Assembly (NCBI RefSeq): GCF_000020485.1
Contig: NC_011899.1
Location: 469,501-533,500 of the forward strand
DNA: 64,000 nt
DNA from: Halothermothrix orenii H 168
GTDB lineage: Bacteria > Bacillota > Halanaerobiia > Halanaerobiales > Halothermotrichaceae
Direction of reading: 5' to 3'
Made by a program: the position numbers and the translations under genes. Each line of letters starts with the position of its first letter. Position 1 is the first letter of the stretch. The notes below the pieces were generated by a model. That model was not told the DNA's origin, made no database searches, and was given only the letters and a program-made list of their open reading frames with translations. Positions 26,790-35,723 of the stretch are shown piece after piece.

Positions 26790-27829
26790 AATTGATAGAA
26801 AAAAATGCTAAAGGAATAATGATGGGACTGGCAATAGGAGATGCTGTTGGTTGGCCGGCTATGTTTCAGCGGTCCCACCTTTTACCCGGCTGGACCAGAA
26901 GACTTCGTCGGGAAATAGAGGATGAAGCTGAAAAATATAATATTATTCGTCCATCAGTACCATTTTCATTAAACCGGCCGCCACAAAAATTCGAAATTTC
27001 ACCGGGTGATGATACAGAATGGGTATCTTTTACTGCAAAAATGATAATAGAGAGTGAGGGGAAGTGCGACCGGGGTTTTGTTATAAATAAATGGAAGAAT
27101 TTAATGGAGAATAAGGACATGGTTAAGGGGAGTATGAGCGTGATGGGGGCATTAACTAATATTGAAAGAGGTAAATATCCACCAGTATCTGGCCATGACA
27201 ACCCTCATTTTTTTGATGATGCTGCCTGTGTCAGGTCAATACCATTTGGTATTGCCTTTGCCGGTAAGCCTGAATTAGCTGCAGAAAAAACTGTTGTTGA
27301 TGCTGAAGTCACCAATTCTGAAGATGGACTGTGGGCAGCCCGGGCAATGGCAGCTGCTACTGCTGTTGTAGCTGCCGGTGGTTCCTGTGATGAGGTATTA
27401 AATGAAGCACTTAGCTTATTACCCAGAAAGAGCTGGATTAGGCGAAAAGTTACAGAGGCCCTTAGTCTTGTCAGAAGAAGGTCTATTTTTGCTGCTATTC
27501 CTTTGCTCGCTGACAGGGTAACCGGTAGCATTTATAGTTATGGTACGGCAGCACCTGAAACCCTGGCTTTAACCCTTGCAATTTATAGTAAAAGCAAAGA
27601 AGATTACATTAAGGGAATTATGGCAGCAAACTGTATAGCCCGGACTGCTGATTCTGTTCCTGCTTTAGTAGGAGCCTTATCAACCGGTCTTGCTGGAGGG
27701 GAAAATATACCGGATAGCTGGTTAAACAGTATTAATAAATTGCGAGGTATATGTATTCCTTCATTAAAAGATACTGATTATATTGAAATCATTAATGATT
27801 TAATTGAGATAGTTAAATCGATGGATTAA
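26786..27829 (+). CDS. ADP-ribosylglycohydrolase family protein, paralogue 2 (metal site degenerate)
   Basis: A 347-residue ARH-fold protein. GLAIGDAVGWPA (14-25) and GDDTEWV (74-80) are kept, but the C-terminal motif is ARTADS (285-290), so the first Asp of the usual GRDTDT or GGDTDT is lost and one metal ligand is missing. A 30-residue insertion follows the first motif. ATG at 26786 overlaps the stop of paralogue 1 as ATGA and is preceded by GGGGGG, so the two are coupled. It could be an altered-specificity enzyme, a non-catalytic partner, or an enzyme with one metal. Confidence 0.85.
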   Translation: MKLIEKNAKGIMMGLAIGDAVGWPAMFQRSHLLPGWTRRLRREIEDEAEKYNIIRPSVPFSLNRPPQKFEISPGDDTEWVSFTAKMIIESEGKCDRGFVINKWKNLMENKDMVKGSMSVMGALTNIERGKYPPVSGHDNPHFFDDAACVRSIPFGIAFAGKPELAAEKTVVDAEVTNSEDGLWAARAMAAATAVVAAGGSCDEVLNEALSLLPRKSWIRRKVTEALSLVRRRSIFAAIPLLADRVTGSIYSYGTAAPETLALTLAIYSKSKEDYIKGIMAANCIARTADSVPALVGALSTGLAGGENIPDSWLNSINKLRGICIPSLKDTDYIEIINDLIEIVKSMD

Positions 27830-27867
27830 TATGTATAATTGTATAATAAGTAAGGAGTGCTGTCTAT

Positions 27868-29199
27868 ATGAAAATAACCTGGATTAAACCGGAAGATAAA
27901 ATAGAATATGAGTTAGAGCAGTCCCGCCAGGAAGGAAAAGATATTTCTACAATACAAAATAAATGGAAAATATTAAAAGAGGAAATATCTGATACTAAAC
28001 TATTAAGACAAAAAGCCCTTAATTTATTAGATGAAATTGACTCCCTTCCTTATGAAACAGATCTGTATAAAGAAGAACCTGTAAGATTGATTGAAATTAA
28101 GGAAAAGAGTAAACAGTTAGATTATAGTAATAGGCTTTCCCTGGATGAAGAAGAGTTATTTGATAAAATTCTTGGTGGATGGCTCGGTAGAACTGCCGGC
28201 TGCCTTCTGGGAAAACCTGTCGAAAAAATAACACGTTACGGTATAAGGGAAATACTAGAATCAATAGATAGCTGGCCTCTTAATGATTATTTTACTGCCT
28301 GTGGCGTACCTGATGAGTTGCTCACTAAATATCCCTGGAACAGACATGGTGGTAAAGAAAGCCTGAAGGAAAACATAGTTTGTATGCCTGAAGATGATGA
28401 TTTAAATTATACCATGTTAAATCTCCATATCGCAGAAACATATGGATTTGATTTTACCGTTGATAATATTGCAGAGGCCTGGTTGCATAGTTTACCAGTT
28501 ATGACTGTTTTTACAGCAGAAAGAGTAGCTTATTTTAATTGCCTGAATCTAATTAATCCTGCAGAGGTAGCCACTCATCATAACCCTTACCGGGAGTGGA
28601 TTGGTGCCCAGATCAGAGCTGATCTGTGGGGCTGGATGGCTGCCGGAAACCCGGTAAAAGCAGCTGAACTGGCCTATAGAGATGGCTCTTTTACCCATGT
28701 TAAGAATGGGGTTTATGGTGAAATGTTTGTTGCAGCTACCATAGCTGCTTCATTTTTAACAGACAATCCTCTGGATGCTGTTAAAATGGGATTAGCTGTA
28801 ATACCACAGAAAAGCCGTCTTGCAAGGGCGATTCGTTTTGCTATAAATTTACCCCGGAAAACAGAAGACTGGGGAGAAGCAGTAGATATTTTATATAAAA
28901 AATACGGTCACTATCACTGGGTACATACAATAAATAATGCTGCTTTACTTACTGCTGCTATAGTATACGGCAAAGGTAATTATGAAAAAACAATTTGTTT
29001 AGCTGTTATGGGGGGTTGGGATACGGATTGTAATGGAGCTACCGTTGGTTCTATATTAGGCACCCTTCTGGGAGCTAAACGTCTTCCGGATAAATGGATT
29101 AAACCCCTAAATAATAGAATCCGCAGTAGCCTTAAGGGTTTTGATAATGTCAGAATAGATGAACTGGCTAAGAGAACATTTAACTTAGTTGATCAATAA
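27868..29199 (+). CDS. ADP-ribosylglycohydrolase family protein, paralogue 3 with N-terminal extension
   Basis: A 443-residue ARH-fold protein with an extra helical domain of about 95 residues in front. The catalytic core follows: GGWLGRTAGCLLGKPVE (103-119), PEDDDLNYTML (174-184) and GGWDTDCNGAT (382-392), so the metal ligands are present in a variant form typical of a distinct ARH subgroup. The ATG follows AAGGAGTG, 38 bases after paralogue 2. The separate architecture argues that it attacks a different bond or substrate than paralogues 1 and 4, rather than being a recent duplicate. Confidence 0.9.
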   Translation: MKITWIKPEDKIEYELEQSRQEGKDISTIQNKWKILKEEISDTKLLRQKALNLLDEIDSLPYETDLYKEEPVRLIEIKEKSKQLDYSNRLSLDEEELFDKILGGWLGRTAGCLLGKPVEKITRYGIREILESIDSWPLNDYFTACGVPDELLTKYPWNRHGGKESLKENIVCMPEDDDLNYTMLNLHIAETYGFDFTVDNIAEAWLHSLPVMTVFTAERVAYFNCLNLINPAEVATHHNPYREWIGAQIRADLWGWMAAGNPVKAAELAYRDGSFTHVKNGVYGEMFVAATIAASFLTDNPLDAVKMGLAVIPQKSRLARAIRFAINLPRKTEDWGEAVDILYKKYGHYHWVHTINNAALLTAAIVYGKGNYEKTICLAVMGGWDTDCNGATVGSILGTLLGAKRLPDKWIKPLNNRIRSSLKGFDNVRIDELAKRTFNLVDQ

Positions 29200-29227
29200 T
29201 AAAAGATAAGGGTAGGTGTTGTTTCTA

Positions 29228-30208
29228 ATGTTTAATATAAATGAATTTAAAAAAGATGATGATTTAAAATTTGATCGTGCCCTTGGAGCTATGATAGGAC
29301 TGGCTATCGGAGATTCCTTCGGGGATGCCTCCAGAACTGAAAAAAACCATAAACGTTTTGGTATAACCATGGATTTTGATGAGGGTGCCTCCTGGAGTAC
29401 AGATGATACAGAATTTGCCCTGTTGACAGCTCATACCTTAATAGAAGTACAGGGAAATTTAACTATAGAATCAGTAAAAGAGTCGTGGCAGAAATATGTC
29501 ATTCCCCAGGATGAATTATATCGTGGCGGTTCAAGTGAAATTGAGGCAGCAGTTAATATTAAAAGGGGTATAAACCCACCCGAATCTGGAAGGTTCAATG
29601 CTTATAATATTAGTGATGGTGCCGCCATGAGGGTAACCCCAATTGGAATTGTTTGTGCTGGTGATCCAGAAAAAGCTGCCAGAATGGCAGAAGTTGATGC
29701 CTGTATTAGTCACTGGCGTGATGGAATCTGGGGTGCTCAGGCAGTAGCTGCTGCTATAGCTATGGCAATGGTTGGTGCTTCAGTTGATGAAATTATATCA
29801 GCTGCCTATAAGGTTATTCCCGAAGACTCCTGGTTTAAATATGCGTTTAAAAAAGCCCTTAGAATTGTTGAAAGTTCTAATTCGATAGAAGAAGCATGGA
29901 CCCCACTCCATACTGAACTCTGGTCAACTTATAAAGCTGCAGTTCCTGAAGCTATTTCCCAGGCCTTTGCCTTATTTAAGCTTTCAGAAGGTGATTTTCG
30001 TAAAGGTGTCATTTATGCCGGTAACTTTGGCCGTGACGCAGATACAATAGGAGCTATTGTTGGAGCCTTAAATGGAGCCTTAAATGGGGCGGAGGAAATT
30101 CCGGAAAGATGGAAAGAAAAAACACGCTATCCAACAGGAACCTGTTTAGCCTTTACAGAAGGAATGGATGTTGTCAAGATCTCTAAAAAGCTTGCTGAAT
30201 TAATTTAA
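29228..30208 (+). CDS. ADP-ribosylglycohydrolase family protein, paralogue 4
   Basis: A 326-residue ARH-fold enzyme similar in length and motifs to paralogue 1: GLAIGDSFGD (24-33), STDDTEFA (57-64), GRDADTIGA (268-276). All metal ligands are present. The ATG at 29228 is favoured; a GTG at 29216 overlaps the SD (AAGGGTAGG). It is 28 bases after paralogue 3 and 22 before citC, with no terminator or promoter between, which ties the ARH block to the citrate lyase block. Confidence 0.9.
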   Translation: MFNINEFKKDDDLKFDRALGAMIGLAIGDSFGDASRTEKNHKRFGITMDFDEGASWSTDDTEFALLTAHTLIEVQGNLTIESVKESWQKYVIPQDELYRGGSSEIEAAVNIKRGINPPESGRFNAYNISDGAAMRVTPIGIVCAGDPEKAARMAEVDACISHWRDGIWGAQAVAAAIAMAMVGASVDEIISAAYKVIPEDSWFKYAFKKALRIVESSNSIEEAWTPLHTELWSTYKAAVPEAISQAFALFKLSEGDFRKGVIYAGNFGRDADTIGAIVGALNGALNGAEEIPERWKEKTRYPTGTCLAFTEGMDVVKISKKLAELI

Positions 30209-30230
30209 TATTTAACCGGGGGTTTTTTCT

Positions 30231-31310
30231 GTGTCAATATGGAACCTGCGAAAGGAAATTCTTTATCCACCTGTAGATGATATGACAGAAGTGGCAACAT
30301 TTCTTAATGGACTCAATCTTGAACTGGAAGAAAGGCTTGATTGTATTCTCGTCCTTAGAATAAATAACAGGGTTGTTGGTACCGGGGGCCTGGATGGGAA
30401 CATTTTGAAATGTGTGGGGGTGGACCCTGAGTTTCAGAATCAGGGTCTTTTAAATACTATTGTAAGTGAGTTGAAACATATATTGTACAGAAAAGGGTAT
30501 AATAGTCTTTTTGTTTATACCCCGGAACACCAGGTTGTAAGATATAAGAATCTCGGGTTTGTTGAAATTGAATCAGTTGGGGATTATCCCGTTTTAATGG
30601 AAGATAGTATGGAGGGGTTTAATGGTTTTATACGTAGTTTAAAGAAAAAAACACAGAGAATTAATTTAGATTTAAAAAAAATAGAAGTGGCATCCCTTGT
30701 TATGAACTGTAATCCCTTTACTAAAGGACACCTCTATTTGATTGAAAAAGCAGCCAGGGAACGTGATATTGTTTTTATCTTTTTGTTGACAGAAGATCGT
30801 TCCCTTTTTCCTGCTAACATTAGATATGAACTGGTAAAAAAGGGTACTAAACACCTTGATAATGTTATTGTTTTCAGGGGAGGGGATTATATATTATCTT
30901 ATACTACTTTTCCTGATTATTTTATAGGTTCCCAGAGAGGTGAAGAAAAAGCCAGGCGGTATGCAGAACTTGATGCCAGAATATTTGCCCGACATATTGC
31001 CCCTGCCCTTAACATTAACCACCGTTATGTGGGGAGTGAACCTTACTCATCTATAACTGCGATTTACAATCAGGTTTTGAAAAAGGTCCTCCCATTATAT
31101 GGTATTAGTTTATGTGAAGTGAAAAGGAAAAACTATAAAGGACAGCCTATAAGTGCTTCACGTGTAAGGAGGTATCTGGGAGAAGGCAATTATAAAAAAG
31201 TAAGGGATCTGGTACCAGAGGTAACCTATAAATTTTTACAGAGTCCTGGAGCCCAAAAAATTGTTGATTACCTCCAAAATAAGTTCAGGGGGGATAAAAA
31301 TGGAAATTAA
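30231..31310 (+). CDS. citC: [citrate (pro-3S)-lyase] ligase
   Basis: A 359-residue enzyme that acetylates the thiol of the citrate lyase prosthetic group with acetate and ATP, turning the lyase on. A GNAT-like N-terminal domain (residues 15-125, with VGVDPEFQNQGLLNTIV) precedes the nucleotidyltransferase domain, whose motif NPFTKGH is at 161-167. GTG at 30231 follows a weak GGGGG. It starts 22 bases after ARH paralogue 4, and its end overlaps citD. Confidence 0.93.
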   Translation: MSIWNLRKEILYPPVDDMTEVATFLNGLNLELEERLDCILVLRINNRVVGTGGLDGNILKCVGVDPEFQNQGLLNTIVSELKHILYRKGYNSLFVYTPEHQVVRYKNLGFVEIESVGDYPVLMEDSMEGFNGFIRSLKKKTQRINLDLKKIEVASLVMNCNPFTKGHLYLIEKAARERDIVFIFLLTEDRSLFPANIRYELVKKGTKHLDNVIVFRGGDYILSYTTFPDYFIGSQRGEEKARRYAELDARIFARHIAPALNINHRYVGSEPYSSITAIYNQVLKKVLPLYGISLCEVKRKNYKGQPISASRVRRYLGEGNYKKVRDLVPEVTYKFLQSPGAQKIVDYLQNKFRGDKNGN

Positions 31311-31584
31311 GAGAACTGCAAGTGCCGGAACAATGGAATCATCAGATATAATGATAACTGTAAAACCGTCAAATAATGGTATAAAAATTGAACTTAAAAG
31401 TGATGTAGAAAAACAATTTGGGAATCAGGTCAAAAAAATTATTAAAAATACTATAGAGGGGATGGGGGTAAAAAATGTGTATATTCGTGCTCAGGATAGA
31501 GGAGCACTGGATTATGCAATAAAGGCAAGAACCAGGACAGCCCTGGAGAGGGCCAGCAAGGGGGCTGAAGAGATTGAAAAATAA
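31300..31584 (+). CDS. citD: citrate lyase acyl carrier protein, gamma subunit
   Basis: A 94-residue acyl carrier subunit. AGTMESSD near residues 9-16 holds the serine that carries the phosphoribosyl-dephospho-CoA prosthetic group. ATG at 31300 follows AGGGGGG; an upstream frame start is excluded by overlap with citC. The end overlaps citE by 11 bases. It shuttles the acetyl and citryl groups between CitF and CitE. Confidence 0.93.
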   Translation: MEIKRTASAGTMESSDIMITVKPSNNGIKIELKSDVEKQFGNQVKKIIKNTIEGMGVKNVYIRAQDRGALDYAIKARTRTALERASKGAEEIEK

Positions 31585-32458
31585 ATTAAGAAGAAGTATG
31601 CTCTATATTCCGGCCAATAATCCAGGTATGATCCAGGATGCTTTCATTTATGGTGCAGATGCTATATTGTTTGATCTTGAGGACTCTATTACTCTGACAG
31701 AAAAGGATGCTGCCCGTTATCTCCTCTGTAATGCCCTTCAAGAACTGGATTTTGGTCAGGCAGAGATTGTGGTCAGAATTAACCCCCTTAATACAGAATA
31801 TGGCAGGAATGATTTAGAAGTAATAGTACCGGCAAAACCTGATGCTATCAGGGTACCAAAGGTTGAAACAGGTGAGCAAATAAAAAAGATAGATAGTTTA
31901 TTAGGGAAATTAGAAAGAAAAGCCGGGATAACTCGGGGTAGTATAGAAATTATGGCTATGATAGAGACAGCACGGGGTGTTTTAAATGCCCGGGAAATTG
32001 CCAAGGCTTCTCCAAGAATTACTGCGTTGAACCTGGGAGCGGAAGACCTGACTGCAGATCTGGGTGTCAGGAGAAGTGATGAGGGAATTGAATTATTATA
32101 TGCACGTTCTCAGATTATTTATGCAGCTGCAGAGAACGGAATTGATATTATTGATACCGTATATAGTGATGTTGAGAATATTACTGGTTTAAAAGAGGAA
32201 GCTATCATGAGTAAAAGACTGGGGTTTACAGGCAAATCTGTAATTCACCCCAAACAAATAGAAATTGTTAATAGTGTATTTACCCCTTCCACAGAGGAAA
32301 TAAAGGAAGCAGAAAAAATTGTAAAACGGGCACTTGAAGCAGAAAAAAGGGGGTTTGGTGTGGTGACTGTTGATGGAAAAATGGTTGATATACCTGTTAT
32401 AGAGCGGGCTAAAAAGCTGCTTGACCGGGTAGAATCAATAAGGAGGGCTAGTAATTGA
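31574..32458 (+). CDS. citE: citrate lyase beta subunit (citryl-ACP lyase)
   Basis: A 294-residue HpcH/HpaI aldolase-family subunit that splits citryl-ACP to oxaloacetate and acetyl-ACP with Mg. LRRSMLYIPANNP at the start, FDLEDSI (residues 34-40), VRVPKVE and AMIETARGVL are family motifs; the Glu and Asp metal ligands are present. TTG at 31574 is inside citD and gives the expected N-terminus; an internal ATG at 31598 would cut off LRRS. Its stop overlaps the start of citF. Confidence 0.92.
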   Translation: MKNKLRRSMLYIPANNPGMIQDAFIYGADAILFDLEDSITLTEKDAARYLLCNALQELDFGQAEIVVRINPLNTEYGRNDLEVIVPAKPDAIRVPKVETGEQIKKIDSLLGKLERKAGITRGSIEIMAMIETARGVLNAREIAKASPRITALNLGAEDLTADLGVRRSDEGIELLYARSQIIYAAAENGIDIIDTVYSDVENITGLKEEAIMSKRLGFTGKSVIHPKQIEIVNSVFTPSTEEIKEAEKIVKRALEAEKRGFGVVTVDGKMVDIPVIERAKKLLDRVESIRRASN

Positions 32459-33948
32459 GGGAGAATACAATTCCTGAAAGGGTAGGTTCATTTAAAAATC
32501 TTCGTTCCTATAGTTATATAAAGCCAGAAAGGAAAAGTAAAATTATTGGTAGTTTAGAGGAAGCAGTAAATAAGGTTAACCTCAGGGATGGTATGACAGT
32601 TTCTTTTCACCATCATTTTCGTGACGGGGATCTAATATTAAATCAGGTTATGGATATTATTGCAGACAAAGGTGTGAAAAATCTTACCCTGGCTGCTACT
32701 TCTCTGAGAAAAAACCACGATGAAATAATTAAACACATTAAAAGTGGAGTTATTAAAAAGATATATACTTCTGGTCTAAGGGGGAAATTGGGTGAAGAAA
32801 TTTGCCGGGGACTTATGGATGAACCTGTTGTTATTTATTCTCATGGTGGTAGGGCGGGTGCTATAGAGAGTGGTAATTTAAAGATTGATGTTGCCTTTAT
32901 TGCTACTCCTGCAGCAGACAGGTGGGGTAATGCAAATGGAGTGGAAGGCACCTCTAACTGTGGCTCCCTTGGTTATACCATGGTTGATGCTAAGTATGCT
33001 GAAAAAGTTGTAGTAATAACTGATAATTTAATTGAGTTTCCACCAGAACATATTTCAATATCACAAGAGAATGTTGACTGCGTGGTTGAGGTTGATAAAG
33101 TAGGAAATAGTGATAGAATTGAAACAGGTTCTCTAAGAAAGGTTTCCAGGCCTAAGGATTTGTATATTGCCAAAAACGTTGCCAGGGTAATAAGTAATAT
33201 CAAGTATTTTCAGAATGGATTTTCGCTCCAGACAGGGTCAGGGGGGATCTCCCTGGCAGTTACTGATTTTATACAGGAGTTAATGCAGGAAAGAGACATT
33301 AAAGGTAGCTTTATCCTGGGGGGGATTACCGGGGCACACACAGATTTACTAAAGAAAGGTTTATTTAAAAAAATATTTGATACCCAGACCTTTGATCTAC
33401 AGGCAGTAAAATCACTTAGAGAAAACAGAAACCATATGGAAATAGATGCATCATTATACGCTAGCGCTTTTAATAAAGGTTCACTGGTTAATAATCTCGA
33501 TTTTGTTGTGCTCAGTGCCCTTGAGGTAGATACTGATTTCAATGTAAATGTGTTAACCGGTTCAGATGGATTTTTCCGCGGGGCATCAGGGGGACATTGT
33601 GATACAGCTTATGGTTCTAAAGTAACAATTGTGGTTGCCCCATCAGTCAGGGGAAGAATTCCAACGATTCGTGATAAAGTAACTAACATTGTTACCCCCG
33701 GGAAAACAGTAGACGTAGTTGTTACTGAAAGGGGTATATGTGTTAACCCTGAACGTGAGGATATACTTAAAGATTTAAAGAATGTAAAGGATATAGAACT
33801 AATTGATATCCATGAATTAAAAGATAAAGTAGAATCTCTGACCGGCAAACCTGAACCACCTTTATATGATGAAAAGATTACTGGCTTGATACAGTACCGG
33901 GATGGGACTATAATAGATGTAGTTAGAAAAATCTCTGACAGATATTAG
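32455..33948 (+). CDS. citF: citrate lyase alpha subunit (citrate:acetyl-ACP transferase)
   Basis: A 497-residue CoA-transferase-like subunit that exchanges acetyl for citryl on the acyl carrier protein. TTG at 32455 follows AAGGAGGG and overlaps the citE stop. Motifs such as TVSFHHHFRDGD (about residues 48-59), SHGGRAGAIESG and LQTGSGGISLAV are typical of CitF. Length is normal. It is adjacent to citXG with 21 bases between. Confidence 0.93.
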   Translation: MRENTIPERVGSFKNLRSYSYIKPERKSKIIGSLEEAVNKVNLRDGMTVSFHHHFRDGDLILNQVMDIIADKGVKNLTLAATSLRKNHDEIIKHIKSGVIKKIYTSGLRGKLGEEICRGLMDEPVVIYSHGGRAGAIESGNLKIDVAFIATPAADRWGNANGVEGTSNCGSLGYTMVDAKYAEKVVVITDNLIEFPPEHISISQENVDCVVEVDKVGNSDRIETGSLRKVSRPKDLYIAKNVARVISNIKYFQNGFSLQTGSGGISLAVTDFIQELMQERDIKGSFILGGITGAHTDLLKKGLFKKIFDTQTFDLQAVKSLRENRNHMEIDASLYASAFNKGSLVNNLDFVVLSALEVDTDFNVNVLTGSDGFFRGASGGHCDTAYGSKVTIVVAPSVRGRIPTIRDKVTNIVTPGKTVDVVVTERGICVNPEREDILKDLKNVKDIELIDIHELKDKVESLTGKPEPPLYDEKITGLIQYRDGTIIDVVRKISDRY

Positions 33949-33969
33949 GATTAAAAAGGGGTTATACTA

Positions 33970-35373
33970 ATGGAGGAATTATTAAAAGGTAGAGAGGATA
34001 GAGTTAGACAACGTAATAATTTTATCAAATCATTTAAATATAAAGACCCAGTTTCTTTTGTATCATTAACAGTTAATATTCCTGGCAGGAATAAATTAAC
34101 TCAATTTGCCAGAGATTTATTTATAGAAGCCCTAAACAGTCTGCGGTTACATTTATTTATTAAGGGAATTACAAACTGCCAGAAAAAAATTATAAAAAAT
34201 AAAGCCGGTTGGACTGGTTTTGTGGCTGTTCCCATTGAGCCTGAAAAATTGAAAAAAATATGTATCTCTATTGAGAAAAACCATTTTATAGGTAGGTTAT
34301 TTGATTTAGATGTATTTGATATAAAAAACCGGTATTATTCAAGAAAAGATTGTGGGCTATCTGATAGAAGGTGTTTTTTATGTGACCGGCCTGCTAAGGA
34401 ATGTATCAGGGTAGGAAGGCACGATTATAGGGAGATTGAATTTAAATTAAGTAAGTTAGAAAAATATTTTTATAAAATGAAATTAAAAAGAGAAGATAAT
34501 TTTACTAAAGTAATAGGTAATCTCGCTTTTGAAGCTATAATGAAGGAGTTAATGGTTACTCCAAAACCTGGGTTAGTTGATGCCCAGAGTAGTGGTAGCC
34601 ATAAAGATATGAATTTTGATTTGATGGTAAAAAGTGCGGAGAGTCTTAAACCGTTTTTCTCTAAGTTTGCCATGTTAGGCATTAAACTGGGAAGACATAG
34701 TAAAAACCCACTTACTCGACTAAAAGAGGTTGGACTTGAAGCAGAAGAAAAAATGTTTTCAGTTACAAACGGAATTAACACCCACAAGGGTGTTATTTTT
34801 TCTCTCGGACTGTTAACAGCAGCAACAGGCTATTTTTATAAAAAAATAATATTTAGTGATTATGATTTAGCAGAGAATTTGTGTCACATAGTTTCTGACT
34901 GGGTCAGTGGTATTTCTGAAAAAGAACTTAAAAAGAATCAAAATGAAGGAAATACTCACGGGCAGGTCGTGTATAATGAATATGGATTTAAGGGGGCCAG
35001 GGGTGAAGCTGAAGATGGGTTTCCCAATATTATAAATGTAGGTATACCAGCATATCGCAGGGCAATAAAGAGTAATCTGAGTGAAGAGCTGGCGGTTCTA
35101 TCTGTATTAATAAATCTAATGGCCCATGTAAATGATACTAATATTCTTTATAGATCGGGATTAGATACATTAAATGAAGTTAAAAGCCTGTCTAGAGAGA
35201 TAATTTTTTCCGGTGGGGTGGGTACACCAGAAGGCTGGGAAAGATACAAAAAACTTATTAACTTTGTAGAGAAAAAGAAAGTTAGTCCAGGAGGATCTGC
35301 TGATTTACTTATATTGACTATATTTCTTAATGAGCTTGAAGAAAAGAAGAGTTTAATATTCACCACTAGTTGA
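33970..35373 (+). CDS. citXG: CitX-CitG fusion for citrate lyase prosthetic group synthesis and attachment
   Basis: A 467-residue bifunctional protein. Residues 1 to about 175 are CitX, which attaches phosphoribosyl-dephospho-CoA to CitD, with GRLFDLDVFD (about 117-126) and the cysteine-rich CFLCDRPAKECIRVGRH. Residues from about 185 are CitG, which joins ATP-derived triphosphoribose to dephospho-CoA through an alpha-1,2 ribosyl bond, with MVTPKPGLVDAQSSGSHKDM and NTHGQ. Such fusions are known. It ends the operon; no citrate transporter or CitAB pair is nearby. Confidence 0.9.
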   Translation: MEELLKGREDRVRQRNNFIKSFKYKDPVSFVSLTVNIPGRNKLTQFARDLFIEALNSLRLHLFIKGITNCQKKIIKNKAGWTGFVAVPIEPEKLKKICISIEKNHFIGRLFDLDVFDIKNRYYSRKDCGLSDRRCFLCDRPAKECIRVGRHDYREIEFKLSKLEKYFYKMKLKREDNFTKVIGNLAFEAIMKELMVTPKPGLVDAQSSGSHKDMNFDLMVKSAESLKPFFSKFAMLGIKLGRHSKNPLTRLKEVGLEAEEKMFSVTNGINTHKGVIFSLGLLTAATGYFYKKIIFSDYDLAENLCHIVSDWVSGISEKELKKNQNEGNTHGQVVYNEYGFKGARGEAEDGFPNIINVGIPAYRRAIKSNLSEELAVLSVLINLMAHVNDTNILYRSGLDTLNEVKSLSREIIFSGGVGTPEGWERYKKLINFVEKKKVSPGGSADLLILTIFLNELEEKKSLIFTTS

Positions 35374-35589
35374 TTAAGTTATGTGTCGATTACAGAACTA
35401 ATAATAATATTTAACAATATAATAAAAATATTTCATTCCAGAAAAGAAAAAAATATGGTAAAGTTAATAACAAACAAATGTTAGAATACTAACTATTATT
35501 ATTGTTTATTTAAATACCTGCTGACAGATTTAAAAGGAATTAAAATAAATAACCACTTTAATTTGAATTAATTAAATATAAATCAAGAT

Positions 35590-35619
35590 AAAAGAGCAGT
35601 TTTTAACTGCTCTTTTTTT
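35590..35619 (+). terminator. terminator of the 14.7-kb lacI-to-citXG operon
   Basis: AAAGAGCAGT (35591-35600) pairs with ACTGCTCTTT (35606-35614 onward), followed by a T run to 35619. No other terminator was seen from 20764 to here. The rest of 35374-35723 is AT-rich without a gene. Confidence 0.88.
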
Positions 35620-35723
35620 AATGTCCAGGAAATTATAAAGGATAATTTATTTATATGGTAAAACTATATATTAAGTATTATTATATAAAAAATATTTAAA
35701 AAGTTAAAATGGAGTGAGAACAG

